From the NCBI GenBank assembly GCA_022843825.1, contig JALHMX010000009.1, positions 50,553-114,552 on the forward strand: 64,000 bases of DNA, read 5' to 3'. The position numbers were made by a program, and so were the translations under genes. Origin of the DNA: Pseudobdellovibrionaceae bacterium (lineage in GTDB: Bacteria > Bdellovibrionota > Bdellovibrionia > Bdellovibrionales > Bdellovibrionaceae). Shown piece by piece: positions 34,309 to 43,627 of this stretch; within the stretch, counting starts at the first letter, position 1; the number at the start of each line of letters is the position of its first letter. The notes under the pieces are model-generated. The model was not told where the DNA came from. It saw nothing but the letters and a program-made list of their open reading frames with translations, and searched no databases.

Positions 34309-35127
34309 CTATTTACCCATCGCTTTTCGCAATTCGCGTAACTTTTCAGGAATGATACGGCGATTCTTATCAGCAATACTGGTATTCACTAATACATAAT
34401 CAACTAAAGGCAAAAACGGCTTTATATTGGTCGCACTGACTCCACTTGCAAGGCCTACCGGATAATCATGAACCACGGCTTTTACTCGTTTTACTTTATC
34501 TATATCAGCTGCCGTTCCTGTTTGGTGGCTGGTGATCGTAATTCCATCAACCCAACCCATAGCTTGCAAAGCTGATTTTTCAATGCTTTTTTGCGGGTCA
34601 AGTAAAGTGGAGTACTTCATATGAACGCCGCTGACATAAAACACATCCGGCGAAGTGTTTTTTTCGATATCGTGTAAACTGACCTCGGTGGCTTCCTTAA
34701 TTAAATCCACGCCGGAGAAATCCGTCCAAGCAATTTGAAGCTTATGTTTTTTGGCCAAAGAAAAGGTCTCTTTGTAAGTGTATAAACCATTTTTAGATCC
34801 TAAAAAATTTACTCCGATGATATGTTTCGGATAAAGTTTACGAATTTCAGTAAAGATAGCGTCCATTTTTTTATAGTCATGACCTTCAAAGATAATGGCA
34901 TCAGCACCATTGTTAAAGGAAACTTCTAAGTCAGAAATGCATTCTTGCAAACCTTCGTTAGTGTATCCAACCACCCATATTTTTTTTGTATGCTTTCCAA
35001 GACTTCGAATTTTATCTTTAGGATGATGATATTTAGACACTGTTTGAGCCTGGGCCATATTAACTCCTTTTATGCTTTGGCATGAGTTAATCGACAGACA
35101 TAAGATAATATATAAAAAATACTTCAT
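34309..35127 (-). CDS. BtpA/SgcQ-family TIM-barrel protein with possible lipoprotein signal
   Basis: The 272-residue product resembles BtpA, a protein first described for photosystem I biogenesis but widespread with unknown function. Matching blocks are HIIGVNFLG (core strand), VFYVSGVHMKYSTL, GWVDGITITSHQTGTAADIDKVKRVK, GLASGVSATNIKPFLPLVDYVLVNTSI and the C-terminal RIIPEKLREL. The N-terminus looks like a lipoprotein signal (LCLSINSC, C16), unusual for this cytoplasmic family. An internal ATG (Met24, MAQAQTVSKY) with AAAAGGAG nearby could instead give a cytosolic enzyme. It lies downstream of ettA, 15 bases away. Confidence 0.68.
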   Translation of the reverse strand: MKYFLYIILCLSINSCQSIKGVNMAQAQTVSKYHHPKDKIRSLGKHTKKIWVVGYTNEGLQECISDLEVSFNNGADAIIFEGHDYKKMDAIFTEIRKLYPKHIIGVNFLGSKNGLYTYKETFSLAKKHKLQIAWTDFSGVDLIKEATEVSLHDIEKNTSPDVFYVSGVHMKYSTLLDPQKSIEKSALQAMGWVDGITITSHQTGTAADIDKVKRVKAVVHDYPVGLASGVSATNIKPFLPLVDYVLVNTSIADKNRRIIPEKLRELRKAMGK

Positions 35128-35142
35128 ACAAACTTCCTCGGT

Positions 35143-36819
35143 TTAAGCATCAATCATGCGGTAACGTATGCGCTTTGGTGTGCTGTCTGTTCCCATTCTT
35201 TTTTTACGATCTTCTTCATACTCACTATAGTTTCCAGGGTAAAAGTAAATTTTTGAATCCCCTTCAAAGGCAATGATATGGGTACAAATACGATCCAAAA
35301 ACCATCGATCATGGGAGATAACCACCACTGACCCGCCAAATTCTAACAGCGCTTCTTCCAGCGCACGCATGGTATTAACATCCAAATCATTCGTTGGTTC
35401 ATCCAAAAGTAATAAGTTAGAACCTTCCTTTAAAATTTTTGCTAAATTGACTCGGTTGCGTTCACCACCCGATAGAGTTCCTACTTTTTTCTGCTGATCA
35501 CTGCCAGAAAAATTAAACCAGCTGACATATTGTCTGGCATTTACTTCACGAGAACCCAATTGAATAAGGTCTTGTCCACCAGATAACTCATCGTAAACAG
35601 TTTTGTTGGGATCTAAGGTTTCACGTGTTTGATCGACGTAAGCAATCTTGACCGTTTGTCCTACTTTAAAGTTTCCACTATCAGCACTTTCTTTACCAGT
35701 GATCATACGAAATAAGGTCGACTTACCCGCGCCGTTCGGCCCAATAACGCCGACAATAGCCCCTTTGGGAATGGTGAAATTCACTTTATCTAATAACAAT
35801 TTCTTGCCGTAAGCTTTAGATACATCTTGTGCTTCAATAACTACATCACCTAAACGTGGTCCTGGTGGAATATAAATAGATAGCTCTTGCATTTTTTCAG
35901 CGCTCGGCTCTTTAAGTAAATTTTCATAAGCCGAAATACGAGCTTTAGATTTTGACTGACGAGCTTTCGCCCCTTGACGAATCCATTCTAATTCGCGCTC
36001 AAGTGTTTTGGCTTTTTTAGATTGTTCTTTTTCCTCTTGCCCTAAACGCTTTTCTTTTTGCTCAAGCCATGATGAGTAATTTCCCTTCCAAGGAATTCCT
36101 TCACCACGATCAAGCTCTAGAATCCAGCCGGCTACATTATCCAAAAAGTAGCGATCATGCGTAACTGCAATGACTGTTCCTGGAAATTTTGCTAAATACT
36201 GTTCAAGCCATCCCACTGATTCTGCATCAAGATGATTGGTGGGCTCATCTAATAATAATATATCTGGAGAGCTCATAATTAATCGAGCTAATGCCACGCG
36301 ACGCTTCTCGCCCCCAGATAAATTTTTAACTGGCATATCTGCATCTGGGCATCTTAGGGCATCAATAACCATTTCTATTTTCTGGTCTACCTCCCAGCCA
36401 CCTAGAGCCTCAATTTTCTCTTGCAGCTCTCCTTGTTTTTCGATCAGCTTATTCATTTCATCTGGATCTAAATCAGGATCAGAAAATTTATCATTGATGG
36501 CATTATAGTCTTTCATCAACTGAGGCAAATCTCCCATTTGTGAAAAAATATTTTCTTTAACTGTTAAGTCATCCTGTAACTGCGGTTCTTGCTCTAGATA
36601 GCCCACTTTCATCTTTTTGGCAGGAAAGGCCTCGCCTAAAAACTCAGTGTCAACTCCGGCCATTATTTTAAGCAATGATGATTTGCCAGATCCATTCAAT
36701 CCCAATACGCCAATCTTTGCTCCGTAGAAGTAAGAAAGATAAATATCTTTTAAAACATAACGATTAGGTGGATAGACTTTTGAAACACCTTTCATGGTAT
36801 AAATAATATCTTGAGACAT
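35143..36819 (-). CDS. ettA: Energy-dependent translational throttle protein EttA (ABC-F)
   Basis: This cytoplasmic ABC-F ATPase acts at the ribosomal E site and senses the energy state. The 558-residue protein has two nucleotide-binding domains. NBD1 has Walker A GLNGSGKSS (40-48), signature LSGGEKRRVALAR and LLLDEPTNHLD. NBD2 has GPNGAGKST, LSGGERNRVNLAK and LLLDEPTNDLD. The linker carries the EttA hallmark LEWIRQGAKARQSKSKARI. The EQ-type H-loops are normal. Length and all motifs match EttA rather than Uup or YheS. Confidence 0.96.
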   Translation of the reverse strand: MSQDIIYTMKGVSKVYPPNRYVLKDIYLSYFYGAKIGVLGLNGSGKSSLLKIMAGVDTEFLGEAFPAKKMKVGYLEQEPQLQDDLTVKENIFSQMGDLPQLMKDYNAINDKFSDPDLDPDEMNKLIEKQGELQEKIEALGGWEVDQKIEMVIDALRCPDADMPVKNLSGGEKRRVALARLIMSSPDILLLDEPTNHLDAESVGWLEQYLAKFPGTVIAVTHDRYFLDNVAGWILELDRGEGIPWKGNYSSWLEQKEKRLGQEEKEQSKKAKTLERELEWIRQGAKARQSKSKARISAYENLLKEPSAEKMQELSIYIPPGPRLGDVVIEAQDVSKAYGKKLLLDKVNFTIPKGAIVGVIGPNGAGKSTLFRMITGKESADSGNFKVGQTVKIAYVDQTRETLDPNKTVYDELSGGQDLIQLGSREVNARQYVSWFNFSGSDQQKKVGTLSGGERNRVNLAKILKEGSNLLLLDEPTNDLDVNTMRALEEALLEFGGSVVVISHDRWFLDRICTHIIAFEGDSKIYFYPGNYSEYEEDRKKRMGTDSTPKRIRYRMIDA

Positions 36820-36898
36820 GTTTTTTCCTTTGAAATAATTGCTTTAACTAATTAGCATTATTGACAATGATGAGCAATATGCGAATGATACTAAATAG

Positions 36899-37150
36899 AT
36901 GAGCAACGCTGATTCGACACAAAAAGGCCGTAAAAATCCTAAAAAAAAGCAAGGACAAGCAGCAGCAGTGACTGAATCGAACACTTATGCGCGGGCTAGA
37001 TGGTCTTTTATTCAGTCTGATTTAGATCAAGCAGCCAACGAATGGATCGCCGCAGAAAAAGCTGCCCCGGTGAAGACACCTGAAGAGCAGCAGCTCGAAA
37101 AAGTTAAAAACATTATAGAAAACTTGAAAGAAAAACTTAATGAATTTTAA
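36899..37150 (+). CDS. Small basic/helical protein of unknown function
   Basis: This 83-residue protein has a Lys/Gln-rich basic start (KGRKNPKKKQGQ) and then two predicted helices, one with WSFIQSDLDQAANEWIAA and a final charged coiled-coil-like helix (EEQQLEKVKNIIENLKEKLNEF). No domain is recognised; a nucleic-acid or ribosome association is possible from the basic start but unproven. It is divergent from ettA and its TAA shares a TTAA palindrome with the convergent barrel gene. Confidence 0.65.
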   Translation: MSNADSTQKGRKNPKKKQGQAAAVTESNTYARARWSFIQSDLDQAANEWIAAEKAAPVKTPEEQQLEKVKNIIENLKEKLNEF

Positions 37151-38568
37151 AATTTAAGTCCTAAGGTAGCGGCATAAATTCGATTTTCTTTGCGCGCCTT
37201 ATCCGTTCCAAACTCCTCACCATAAGTCGCAAACTCAATGTCCAGTGGACCCATCACAAGCCCAAATCCTCCAGTGAAATACAATTGGTTCATGCCTGCT
37301 CGAAGTTGTGTAGTCAACCAACCGAAAGGTGCCCACGTGTACTCAAGGCCGATGTGGGAGCTTTTATATAGTGAGGCCGAAGGATGCATAAGATTCTTAG
37401 CTTCAACGGCTACGACTAAATCATTCGCTCCGTAGTCATATAACGAATAAGCGGCGCCAACGTCTAATACGCGGTTATTATTCTCAGGTACCTGAGTGGC
37501 ATCTTTATTTATCATTGTGGATTTACTATAACTCATACTCAGCACATTTCTTAAAACAGCCGATACCGTTAAGGGTTGATAGGTTTCAAACGTTTCCTTA
37601 ACTTCAGCTTTTCGAGTCTCTATTTGTACGCCATCAGTTTTTGTGTCGATTTGATCGATATCTACTTTCTTTTCGTCAGGCTTAGTTTCTGCAGCAGTCG
37701 TGGTGGTCTCTGCAGTAGTTTCAACTTTCGTTTCGGTTTTTATCAACTCAGTTCCGGGCTCTGTCTTTTCAGGCTTTTCCTGCGCAACCTTTCGTTGTTT
37801 TTTTCTTTTGGTTTCAATAGCTGGTTTAAAATCATCAGACTTGATCGTAGCGATTGGGGTTTGAACGACTTTAACCAAGGTCGGCTTCCAACTGTAGGCT
37901 ATATCTATATCTAGGTTCATGCCTTCTCGCGACTGTTTAAAATCAACGACATTCGAATCTAGAGCTAAATCCATTGATGTGTACTGGCCATACATTTCAC
38001 TACGATGAATAAACTTACCTAGAACACCCCATGAGCTAACACTATCGATAGCTCTGGCATAGGCATAAGATAAACTTGTATCCTTAATCGCGTGCACATC
38101 AAGCGCAGGCCCTACCTGACGCTGAATTAACAAGTCCACCGTTATATCCGACACGACTAAAGACAAACCCCAGTTCGGAGAGGCCCATATGAACTCCATC
38201 GGACTGATACGAAGTCCCAAGGGTGTCCCATAATACTGCTCGAGGACATCTGAAATGGCCTCAGCTTGAGCACTATCACTCAGGTTAGAATCAGATGCAT
38301 CTTGAACCTCTGACATTAATGTCGAGGTCTTAGTGGCAAAGCCAGCAGTGACTATGTTAATTTGAAACTCTGAATTTTTTCGATAAACCAATAAGGATGG
38401 ATTATAAAGCACCGCTGCATAATCATCGGCTACTGCGCTATAGGCATTTCCCATACCCATAGCACGGGTTGACTTATAAAAGTTGTGAATACGAATGGTC
38501 GGCGATTCCTGCGCCCATGTTAAAGAACAGATCAATAATGCTGCTATAACTATAAAACTTTTCTTCAT
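37147..38568 (-). CDS. FadL/TraF-like outer-membrane protein with charged insert
   Basis: This 473-residue exported protein (signal peptide ends near LTWAQ, residue 20) starts with the pattern typical of FadL/PorV/TraF-like barrels: STRAMGMGNAYSAVADDYAAVLYNPSLL (about 33-60). A barrel N-half follows. Residues about 255-325 form a long Lys/Glu/Thr-rich insert (KRKKQRKVAQEKPEK, TETKVETTAETTT), likely a disordered loop. The barrel C-half follows, ending AATLGLKF. A porin or hydrophobic-substrate channel is likely. It is the last gene of the envelope run and overlaps the glycosyltransferase gene by four bases. Confidence 0.78.
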   Translation of the reverse strand: MKKSFIVIAALLICSLTWAQESPTIRIHNFYKSTRAMGMGNAYSAVADDYAAVLYNPSLLVYRKNSEFQINIVTAGFATKTSTLMSEVQDASDSNLSDSAQAEAISDVLEQYYGTPLGLRISPMEFIWASPNWGLSLVVSDITVDLLIQRQVGPALDVHAIKDTSLSYAYARAIDSVSSWGVLGKFIHRSEMYGQYTSMDLALDSNVVDFKQSREGMNLDIDIAYSWKPTLVKVVQTPIATIKSDDFKPAIETKRKKQRKVAQEKPEKTEPGTELIKTETKVETTAETTTTAAETKPDEKKVDIDQIDTKTDGVQIETRKAEVKETFETYQPLTVSAVLRNVLSMSYSKSTMINKDATQVPENNNRVLDVGAAYSLYDYGANDLVVAVEAKNLMHPSASLYKSSHIGLEYTWAPFGWLTTQLRAGMNQLYFTGGFGLVMGPLDIEFATYGEEFGTDKARKENRIYAATLGLKF

Positions 38569-39629
38569 AATTCTCCCAGCATATCTAATGCTGTTGCTAT
38601 GACCGTGTTAGGATCAATTTTTTTCATACAGTCATGATGTCCTAACGGACATCTTCGATGCCCATGTGGACCACAAGGACGACATCCTAAATCTTCTAAC
38701 TCTACGACCTGACTTAAATTATTCCAGGGCCTGAATCCAAAATCGAGTACTGTAGGGCCAAAAATACATAAAACTGGACGTCCCAGACTAGCCGCCATAT
38801 GAGCTGGCGCACTGTCATTACAAATGATGAGGTCGAAATAACGAATATACAACGCCGAATCGGATAAGGACATTTGGCCAGTTAGTACTTGAACTTCAGG
38901 AACCAAATTCTTAATGGCTTCTGAATCCGCAAGATCGCCGGGGGCTCCCATAATATATATCTTATATCCTTTAGAAATAAGATTCTTAGAAACTTCAGCA
39001 AACCCTTGATGCGTCCATTTCTTTGTCGCCCAGACGCTACCAGGAAAAATAGCTACTGATTTTTGCACAGGCACAGCCCTTGTCTCGTCAGGAACTGGAA
39101 ACTGAAAAACTTCAGGAATCGATTCAAACTTTTGCTGTTGATTTTTTGTGTTTAAATATGTCCAATCCCCTTGATCAAACATCTTTTTAAGCTGGGGATC
39201 CACAGGTATTAATATAAACATCTGTCGAATAACATCAGGCCATTTGCTCGGATATTGCAATATGGTATGAAAAACTATTTTTTTATATAAATACTCTAGT
39301 CTTGAAGAGTAAAGCCCAATCTTATATTGAGCTTTGATTCTAAATACCAATAGTGCGCTTCTAAAAGATCGATGAAGGCAGAAAACATTATCTATATGGT
39401 TTTTGTTAATTTGACTAATAACCTGTGAGTAGACCTTGGAATTACCCTTTTCTACTTCAAAGACTTGATCCGCCCATCTTAACTTTAAAAAGAATTCACC
39501 GAGTCCTTTTTTACAAACAAGTATAGTTTGATGCTCTGGATAAATTTTTTTCAGACGACTTAAGGTGGGGATTGATAAGAATAAATCCCCAATAAACGCT
39601 GTTTGAATAACGACATTATATTTTTGCAA
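38565..39629 (-). CDS. Glycosyltransferase family 9 (ADP-heptose:LPS heptosyltransferase-like)
   Basis: GT9 enzymes add heptose to the LPS inner core at the cytoplasmic face. The 354-residue sequence shows IQTAFIGDLFLSIPTLSRLK (8-27), the second-domain start AIFPGSVWATKKWTHQGFAEV, and the nucleotide-sugar motif ICNDSAPAHMAASLGRPVLCIFGPT. The C-terminal GCRPCGPHGHRRCPLGHHDCMKKI is a cysteine/histidine-rich element common in WaaF-type enzymes. WaaF or WaaC cannot be decided. It sits with lipid A genes, consistent with a role in LPS core assembly. Confidence 0.9.
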   Translation of the reverse strand: MQKYNVVIQTAFIGDLFLSIPTLSRLKKIYPEHQTILVCKKGLGEFFLKLRWADQVFEVEKGNSKVYSQVISQINKNHIDNVFCLHRSFRSALLVFRIKAQYKIGLYSSRLEYLYKKIVFHTILQYPSKWPDVIRQMFILIPVDPQLKKMFDQGDWTYLNTKNQQQKFESIPEVFQFPVPDETRAVPVQKSVAIFPGSVWATKKWTHQGFAEVSKNLISKGYKIYIMGAPGDLADSEAIKNLVPEVQVLTGQMSLSDSALYIRYFDLIICNDSAPAHMAASLGRPVLCIFGPTVLDFGFRPWNNLSQVVELEDLGCRPCGPHGHRRCPLGHHDCMKKIDPNTVIATALDMLGEL

Positions 39630-40649
39630 TTACAATCCACTTTTGTATTCAATAATTTCAGAAACAATTTTGCCTATTTTAATCTCGGCCTCTAATCTTA
39701 AAAGCATTTTTCGATCGTCGTCTGAAATCCAAATAAAAAGATTTCCCGACTGACTTAAACTTCCCCGTGAAACAATAGAAGCCTTAATTTTTATGGCATC
39801 AAATTCGCCGGCATCGGTACTTAGTTTTTCTTTTTGCAAAACGGTACCGTCAAAAATGATGTTTTTCTCGTCATCGGCTACGCGAAATGAATATTTTTTT
39901 CCTACTTCCCACTTAAACACTCGCATATAAAAAATACTACTGAAAGCATTTTGAGAGTATGGCAATATGTCCCACTTTTGCGTTTTCTCTTCTTCGCCAT
40001 TTTTTTTTGTGTACTTTTTTTCCCAGAACTGAGCCTTTAAATTTTTATGATCAAAATATGAATTTGCCTGAGCCAACTTTCCAGATTCGCGCACAGTCAG
40101 CTTAAAGACATGGGGCACGAGATCCTCGTAATCCACATAAGTTTCAATAAAATCATCAACTGAGTAAAATTTAGAAAATAAAGAACTTGTCTTTAAGCCT
40201 AAATAAAAATTATAAGATTTTCGATTATTCACTTCAACAAAGGGCCTGGTCTCCATAGTTAAAGTTCCTGCCTGAGCCCCAAAGTAACTGACCGAATGCT
40301 TTATAACCTCACCCACCACGAAAGGATCTACAAGAGGACGACGTTGACCATCAAATCCTTCCTTATCCTCGATGTCCGGTTTGCGAACTAAGGGCTTTTT
40401 TGGCTTTTCTACGACTTTAGCTTTGGGAACTGCTTTTGGTTTTACTTTTACAGCAGCCTTTTTTTCAACGACTGGAGCGACTACGGCTTCTTCTGCAGAA
40501 GGCACTATCTCTGGTGGTTCTAGTTCTTTAACAACGACCTGCTTTTCAAAGTCTTGATTTCTTCTGAGTTGCTCTTCTTTTTCATATTTTAAATACTTTA
40601 AAGATGAACATCCTGTAAACAAGAAAAAAATAAGTAAGAATTTTTTCAT
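39630..40649 (-). CDS. DUF3108-family lipoprotein
   Basis: This 339-residue protein has a lipoprotein signal (FLFTGC, C14) followed by a Lys/Pro/Glu/Val-rich linker to about residue 95 (VKPKAVPKAKVVEKPKKP) that could span the periplasm. The C-terminal domain (about 105-335) matches DUF3108: VGEVIKHSVSYFGAQAGTLTMET, FYSVDDFIETYVD, FSSIFYMRVFKWEVGKKYSF, then IWISDDDRKMLLRLEAEIKIG. The function of the domain is not established. It is located between lpxL and the glycosyltransferase, which suggests a role in LPS or outer-membrane biogenesis. Confidence 0.82.
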   Translation of the reverse strand: MKKFLLIFFLFTGCSSLKYLKYEKEEQLRRNQDFEKQVVVKELEPPEIVPSAEEAVVAPVVEKKAAVKVKPKAVPKAKVVEKPKKPLVRKPDIEDKEGFDGQRRPLVDPFVVGEVIKHSVSYFGAQAGTLTMETRPFVEVNNRKSYNFYLGLKTSSLFSKFYSVDDFIETYVDYEDLVPHVFKLTVRESGKLAQANSYFDHKNLKAQFWEKKYTKKNGEEEKTQKWDILPYSQNAFSSIFYMRVFKWEVGKKYSFRVADDEKNIIFDGTVLQKEKLSTDAGEFDAIKIKASIVSRGSLSQSGNLFIWISDDDRKMLLRLEAEIKIGKIVSEIIEYKSGL

Positions 40650-41521
40650 TCAAAAACCTTCCATCGCTTATGAACCCACATCCAATGCTCAGGATGCTCT
40701 GTGATGATCTTCTCTATTTCTTGGTTAAAGCGATTGGTTATCATCACATTATTCTTATCTATATCGTCTGCTACAAGCTCTGACAAATCAACCGCTGGTT
40801 TTACACACACATTAAGTCGTCCGTTTCTGTCCCAATAAGAGTAAAGAGGGAACACTGGTTTTTTAGTTTTCTGAGCAAACAGGGCTAGACCATAGGCCGT
40901 TCCCGTTTTTTTATTAAAAAACTCCGTTTCTATACCGTAAGGCTTACCCATAAACTGATCCAATACAAATGCGACGCCACGTCCTGTCTTTAAAGCCTTT
41001 AGAATTTCAAAAGCATTTGTTTTTTCATGGGCGTCGATAAACTGCATTTTACATCGTCGCCGCAGAGCAAACCAAAACTCATCCAGCAAAGGGCTTTTAA
41101 ATCGCTTCGTAATTAAACTGATTGGTTTTTTTTCATGACTTATCACTGCACCTGTTAAGTCCCCACTGGCTGTATGCATACAGAGAAACAAAACTCCACC
41201 TGGGTGTTTATCAAGCTCATCGAATCCATGAAAAACAACATTTTTTTTGATCCATTTATCATTAACAAAAGGCACTTGCAGCAAATCAAACAAACTTTTT
41301 GCTAACACGTAAATACTAAATCTCATCCACTTTTGCTTAGTCTTAACATCCACATGAGGAAAAGCGATATCCATATTATTAAATACTACTTGTCGTCTAA
41401 TTTTAAAGACGTCAGCCCAAAGAAAAGCTAAAATCTTGGCTGACCATACGCCCACCTGGGACGGCAACAGCCAATAGACATAGGCCACGGTTAAGCTAAA
41501 ATAGTTGACTAATTTTTTCAT
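40646..41521 (-). CDS. lpxL: Lipid A biosynthesis acyltransferase (LpxL/HtrB family)
   Basis: This inner-membrane acyltransferase adds a secondary acyl chain to Kdo-lipid A precursors. From ATG 41521 it has 291 residues, with an N-terminal hydrophobic anchor, the HxxxxD catalytic motif in CMHTASGDLTG, and LDQFMGKPYGIETEFFNKKTGTAYGLALFA and WMWVHKRWK, all typical of the family. A frame extending to 41569 overlaps lpxK by 74 bases and adds a non-family leader, so I prefer 41521, preceded by AAAAGG. It overlaps the DUF3108 gene by four bases. LpxL, LpxM and LpxP cannot be separated by sequence alone. Confidence 0.9.
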   Translation of the reverse strand: MKKLVNYFSLTVAYVYWLLPSQVGVWSAKILAFLWADVFKIRRQVVFNNMDIAFPHVDVKTKQKWMRFSIYVLAKSLFDLLQVPFVNDKWIKKNVVFHGFDELDKHPGGVLFLCMHTASGDLTGAVISHEKKPISLITKRFKSPLLDEFWFALRRRCKMQFIDAHEKTNAFEILKALKTGRGVAFVLDQFMGKPYGIETEFFNKKTGTAYGLALFAQKTKKPVFPLYSYWDRNGRLNVCVKPAVDLSELVADDIDKNNVMITNRFNQEIEKIITEHPEHWMWVHKRWKVFE

Positions 41522-42473
41522 CAAGTGCCTTTTCACCTTGTGCTGACATCGATACACGCACATCCACAACTTTGATTATTTTTCGTAACTCATTTTTTTT
41601 AATTTTAATAAAATCCTTGGGCGTAGTGACAACTTCGAAGTCATGTTTTTTTCGTAGCTCCTGAACCTCTCGCCATATGATCTCTTCCTCATTTGCAGGG
41701 TAACCATAATGGTCCGCATAGCACCTGTTTTTTAAAATGCTATATCCTTGATTTTTAAACTCATTTTCAAAAACTTTGGGATTACCAATACCTGAGAACA
41801 GATACACATTTTTTGTTTTTTCCGATAAGGATGAAAAATCCATCACAAATAAAGAATCTAAAATATTCGGTTGATATTGACTGATCTGTTTTCTATATTT
41901 TTGCAGCTTACCTTCAGGCTGGTTCTCTTTTTTAGTCAAAATAACCAAGTTGGCTCTTTTAAGTGCAGACCAAGGCTCTCGCATAAATCCTAAAGGAATC
42001 ATCCTATAGTGTGAATGTTCGCGGGAAGCATCAAAAAGAACAATTTCTAACTGACGCTTTATTCTTAAATGACTAAAACCATCGTCAATAATAGCTACGT
42101 CATAATTTTTGGCTGCCAACGCCTGCTTCAAAGTTTCTACCTTGTGGGGCCCCGCCCATACATCTACCCCTGTTGCTGATTTTAATAGACAGGGCTCATC
42201 TCCATAAAGTTCAGGTTTCCATTGATCCTTAAAAATAACTTCTGCAGGACTCTGTAATGAAGCCTTATAGCTTCGGCTTATAATAACCACTTTCTTCTGG
42301 GGGTATTTTGAAGTCATATGCTTTACTAAAAACTGAATAAACGGCGTTTTACCACTGCCACCCGTATTAATATTTCCTACTGAGATCACGGGCACACTTG
42401 CCTGAAATGTTTTTAAATACTGGTTATCATACAAAAAATTTTTAGCCTGAATGAACCAATGGTACGGATTCAC
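41496..42473 (-). CDS. lpxK: Tetraacyldisaccharide 4'-kinase
   Basis: LpxK phosphorylates the 4' position of the lipid A disaccharide. The 325-residue sequence has the N-terminal membrane-associating helix, P-loop SVGNINTGGSGKTPF (31-45), ISRSYK, GDEPCLL (GDEP motif), DVAIIDDGFSHLRIKRQLEIVLFDASRE, and the late HYGY element. All key residues are present. In Bdellovibrio the lipid A phosphates are reported to be replaced by mannose; a kept lpxK is therefore of interest if this is a relative. It overlaps lpxB by four bases. Confidence 0.96.
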   Translation of the reverse strand: MNPYHWFIQAKNFLYDNQYLKTFQASVPVISVGNINTGGSGKTPFIQFLVKHMTSKYPQKKVVIISRSYKASLQSPAEVIFKDQWKPELYGDEPCLLKSATGVDVWAGPHKVETLKQALAAKNYDVAIIDDGFSHLRIKRQLEIVLFDASREHSHYRMIPLGFMREPWSALKRANLVILTKKENQPEGKLQKYRKQISQYQPNILDSLFVMDFSSLSEKTKNVYLFSGIGNPKVFENEFKNQGYSILKNRCYADHYGYPANEEEIIWREVQELRKKHDFEVVTTPKDFIKIKKNELRKIIKVVDVRVSMSAQGEKALDEKISQLF

Positions 42474-43627
42474 TGGAAATACCTATTAAGGGAATGAACA
42501 ACTTTTTGTGTCGCTGTTAAACCTGTTTCACCTGCGGCCAATATATCCCGCGTGGTTTCTAACTGCTGAACAACTTTATTCTTGTATTCACTGTCGATTA
42601 TATATTTTTCTAAATGACCAGCTAGATTCCTTGGATTTGTTTCAGACTGTTTACATTCCGGAACAACCCGACGATCATGAACTAAATTAATAAGTCCAAA
42701 AAACTTAAGTCCTCGAGTTAGTAATGATCCAACTACTCCGGTCAGCCAATTCACCTTGTACATAATAACCATGGGCTTAGCCAACAGCCCCACCATTAAG
42801 GTCGCCGTACCAGATGCAACCAGTACTATATCTGAAAGAGCAATCATGCGATTAGGATCATCTTTAATAATTATATACGAATAACCAAAATTTTCCAAAT
42901 AGGGTAATAAATGCTCTCGAGTCAAAGTCGGCGCTACACAGATAGAAAGTACAACTTGAGGATATTTTGCTAAAATTATTTTAGCCGCGTCTAACTGCAA
43001 GGGAAAGTTACGCTCGATTTCGCCATGACGAGATCCTGGCATTAATGCCAGAACTATTTCATGTTTTTTTATTCCGTATTTTTGACGTTCATAAAAATTA
43101 TTTTCTGGATCAAGTAAAGACGGTGTTAAATCTTCCAATAAAGGATGTCCTACAAACTCATTAGAGACTTGATGTGCATCATAAAACGACTTTTCAAATG
43201 GAAACAGCAAAAATACTTTTTCACAGTAGGCTTTGATATCATGAATGCGGCTTTTTCGCCAAGCCCACACCTGCGGCGAAATGTAATAGAAAGCTTTAAT
43301 ATTTAAACCCTTCAATTTTTTAGCTAAACGCAAATTAAAATCGGGGTAATCCATAAGAATCACAAAGTCGGGCTTCTCATCCATGGCTGCTTGTACGAGT
43401 TTGTTAAAAACATTTTTTAAATGACTAAAATGCTTAGCGACTTCAAAAATACCTACCACAGCCATTTCTTCCGCTTTGCCTAAGCGACGGAAACCTAAGT
43501 TTTCCATAGCCAGTGTACCCACTCCAAAAAAATCTATATCCCGCCCTTGAGCTTTCCACTCCTTCATTAATTTTACAGCATAATGTGCACTGGATGCCTC
43601 GGCGGCGATAATCATAACTTTGTTCAT
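42470..43627 (-). CDS. lpxB: Lipid-A-disaccharide synthase
   Basis: LpxB (GT19) condenses UDP-2,3-diacylglucosamine with lipid X at the inner membrane. The 385-residue protein has IIAAEASSAHYAVKLM (5-20), DYPDFNLRLAKKLK, YYISPQVWAWRKSRI, LFPFEKSFYDAH, LALMPGSRHGEIERNFPLQL and ASGTATLMVGLLAKPMVIMYKVN, all canonical. It overlaps both lpxK and the gnnA-like gene by four bases. Confidence 0.97.
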   Translation of the reverse strand: MNKVMIIAAEASSAHYAVKLMKEWKAQGRDIDFFGVGTLAMENLGFRRLGKAEEMAVVGIFEVAKHFSHLKNVFNKLVQAAMDEKPDFVILMDYPDFNLRLAKKLKGLNIKAFYYISPQVWAWRKSRIHDIKAYCEKVFLLFPFEKSFYDAHQVSNEFVGHPLLEDLTPSLLDPENNFYERQKYGIKKHEIVLALMPGSRHGEIERNFPLQLDAAKIILAKYPQVVLSICVAPTLTREHLLPYLENFGYSYIIIKDDPNRMIALSDIVLVASGTATLMVGLLAKPMVIMYKVNWLTGVVGSLLTRGLKFFGLINLVHDRRVVPECKQSETNPRNLAGHLEKYIIDSEYKNKVVQQLETTRDILAAGETGLTATQKVVHSLNRYFQ

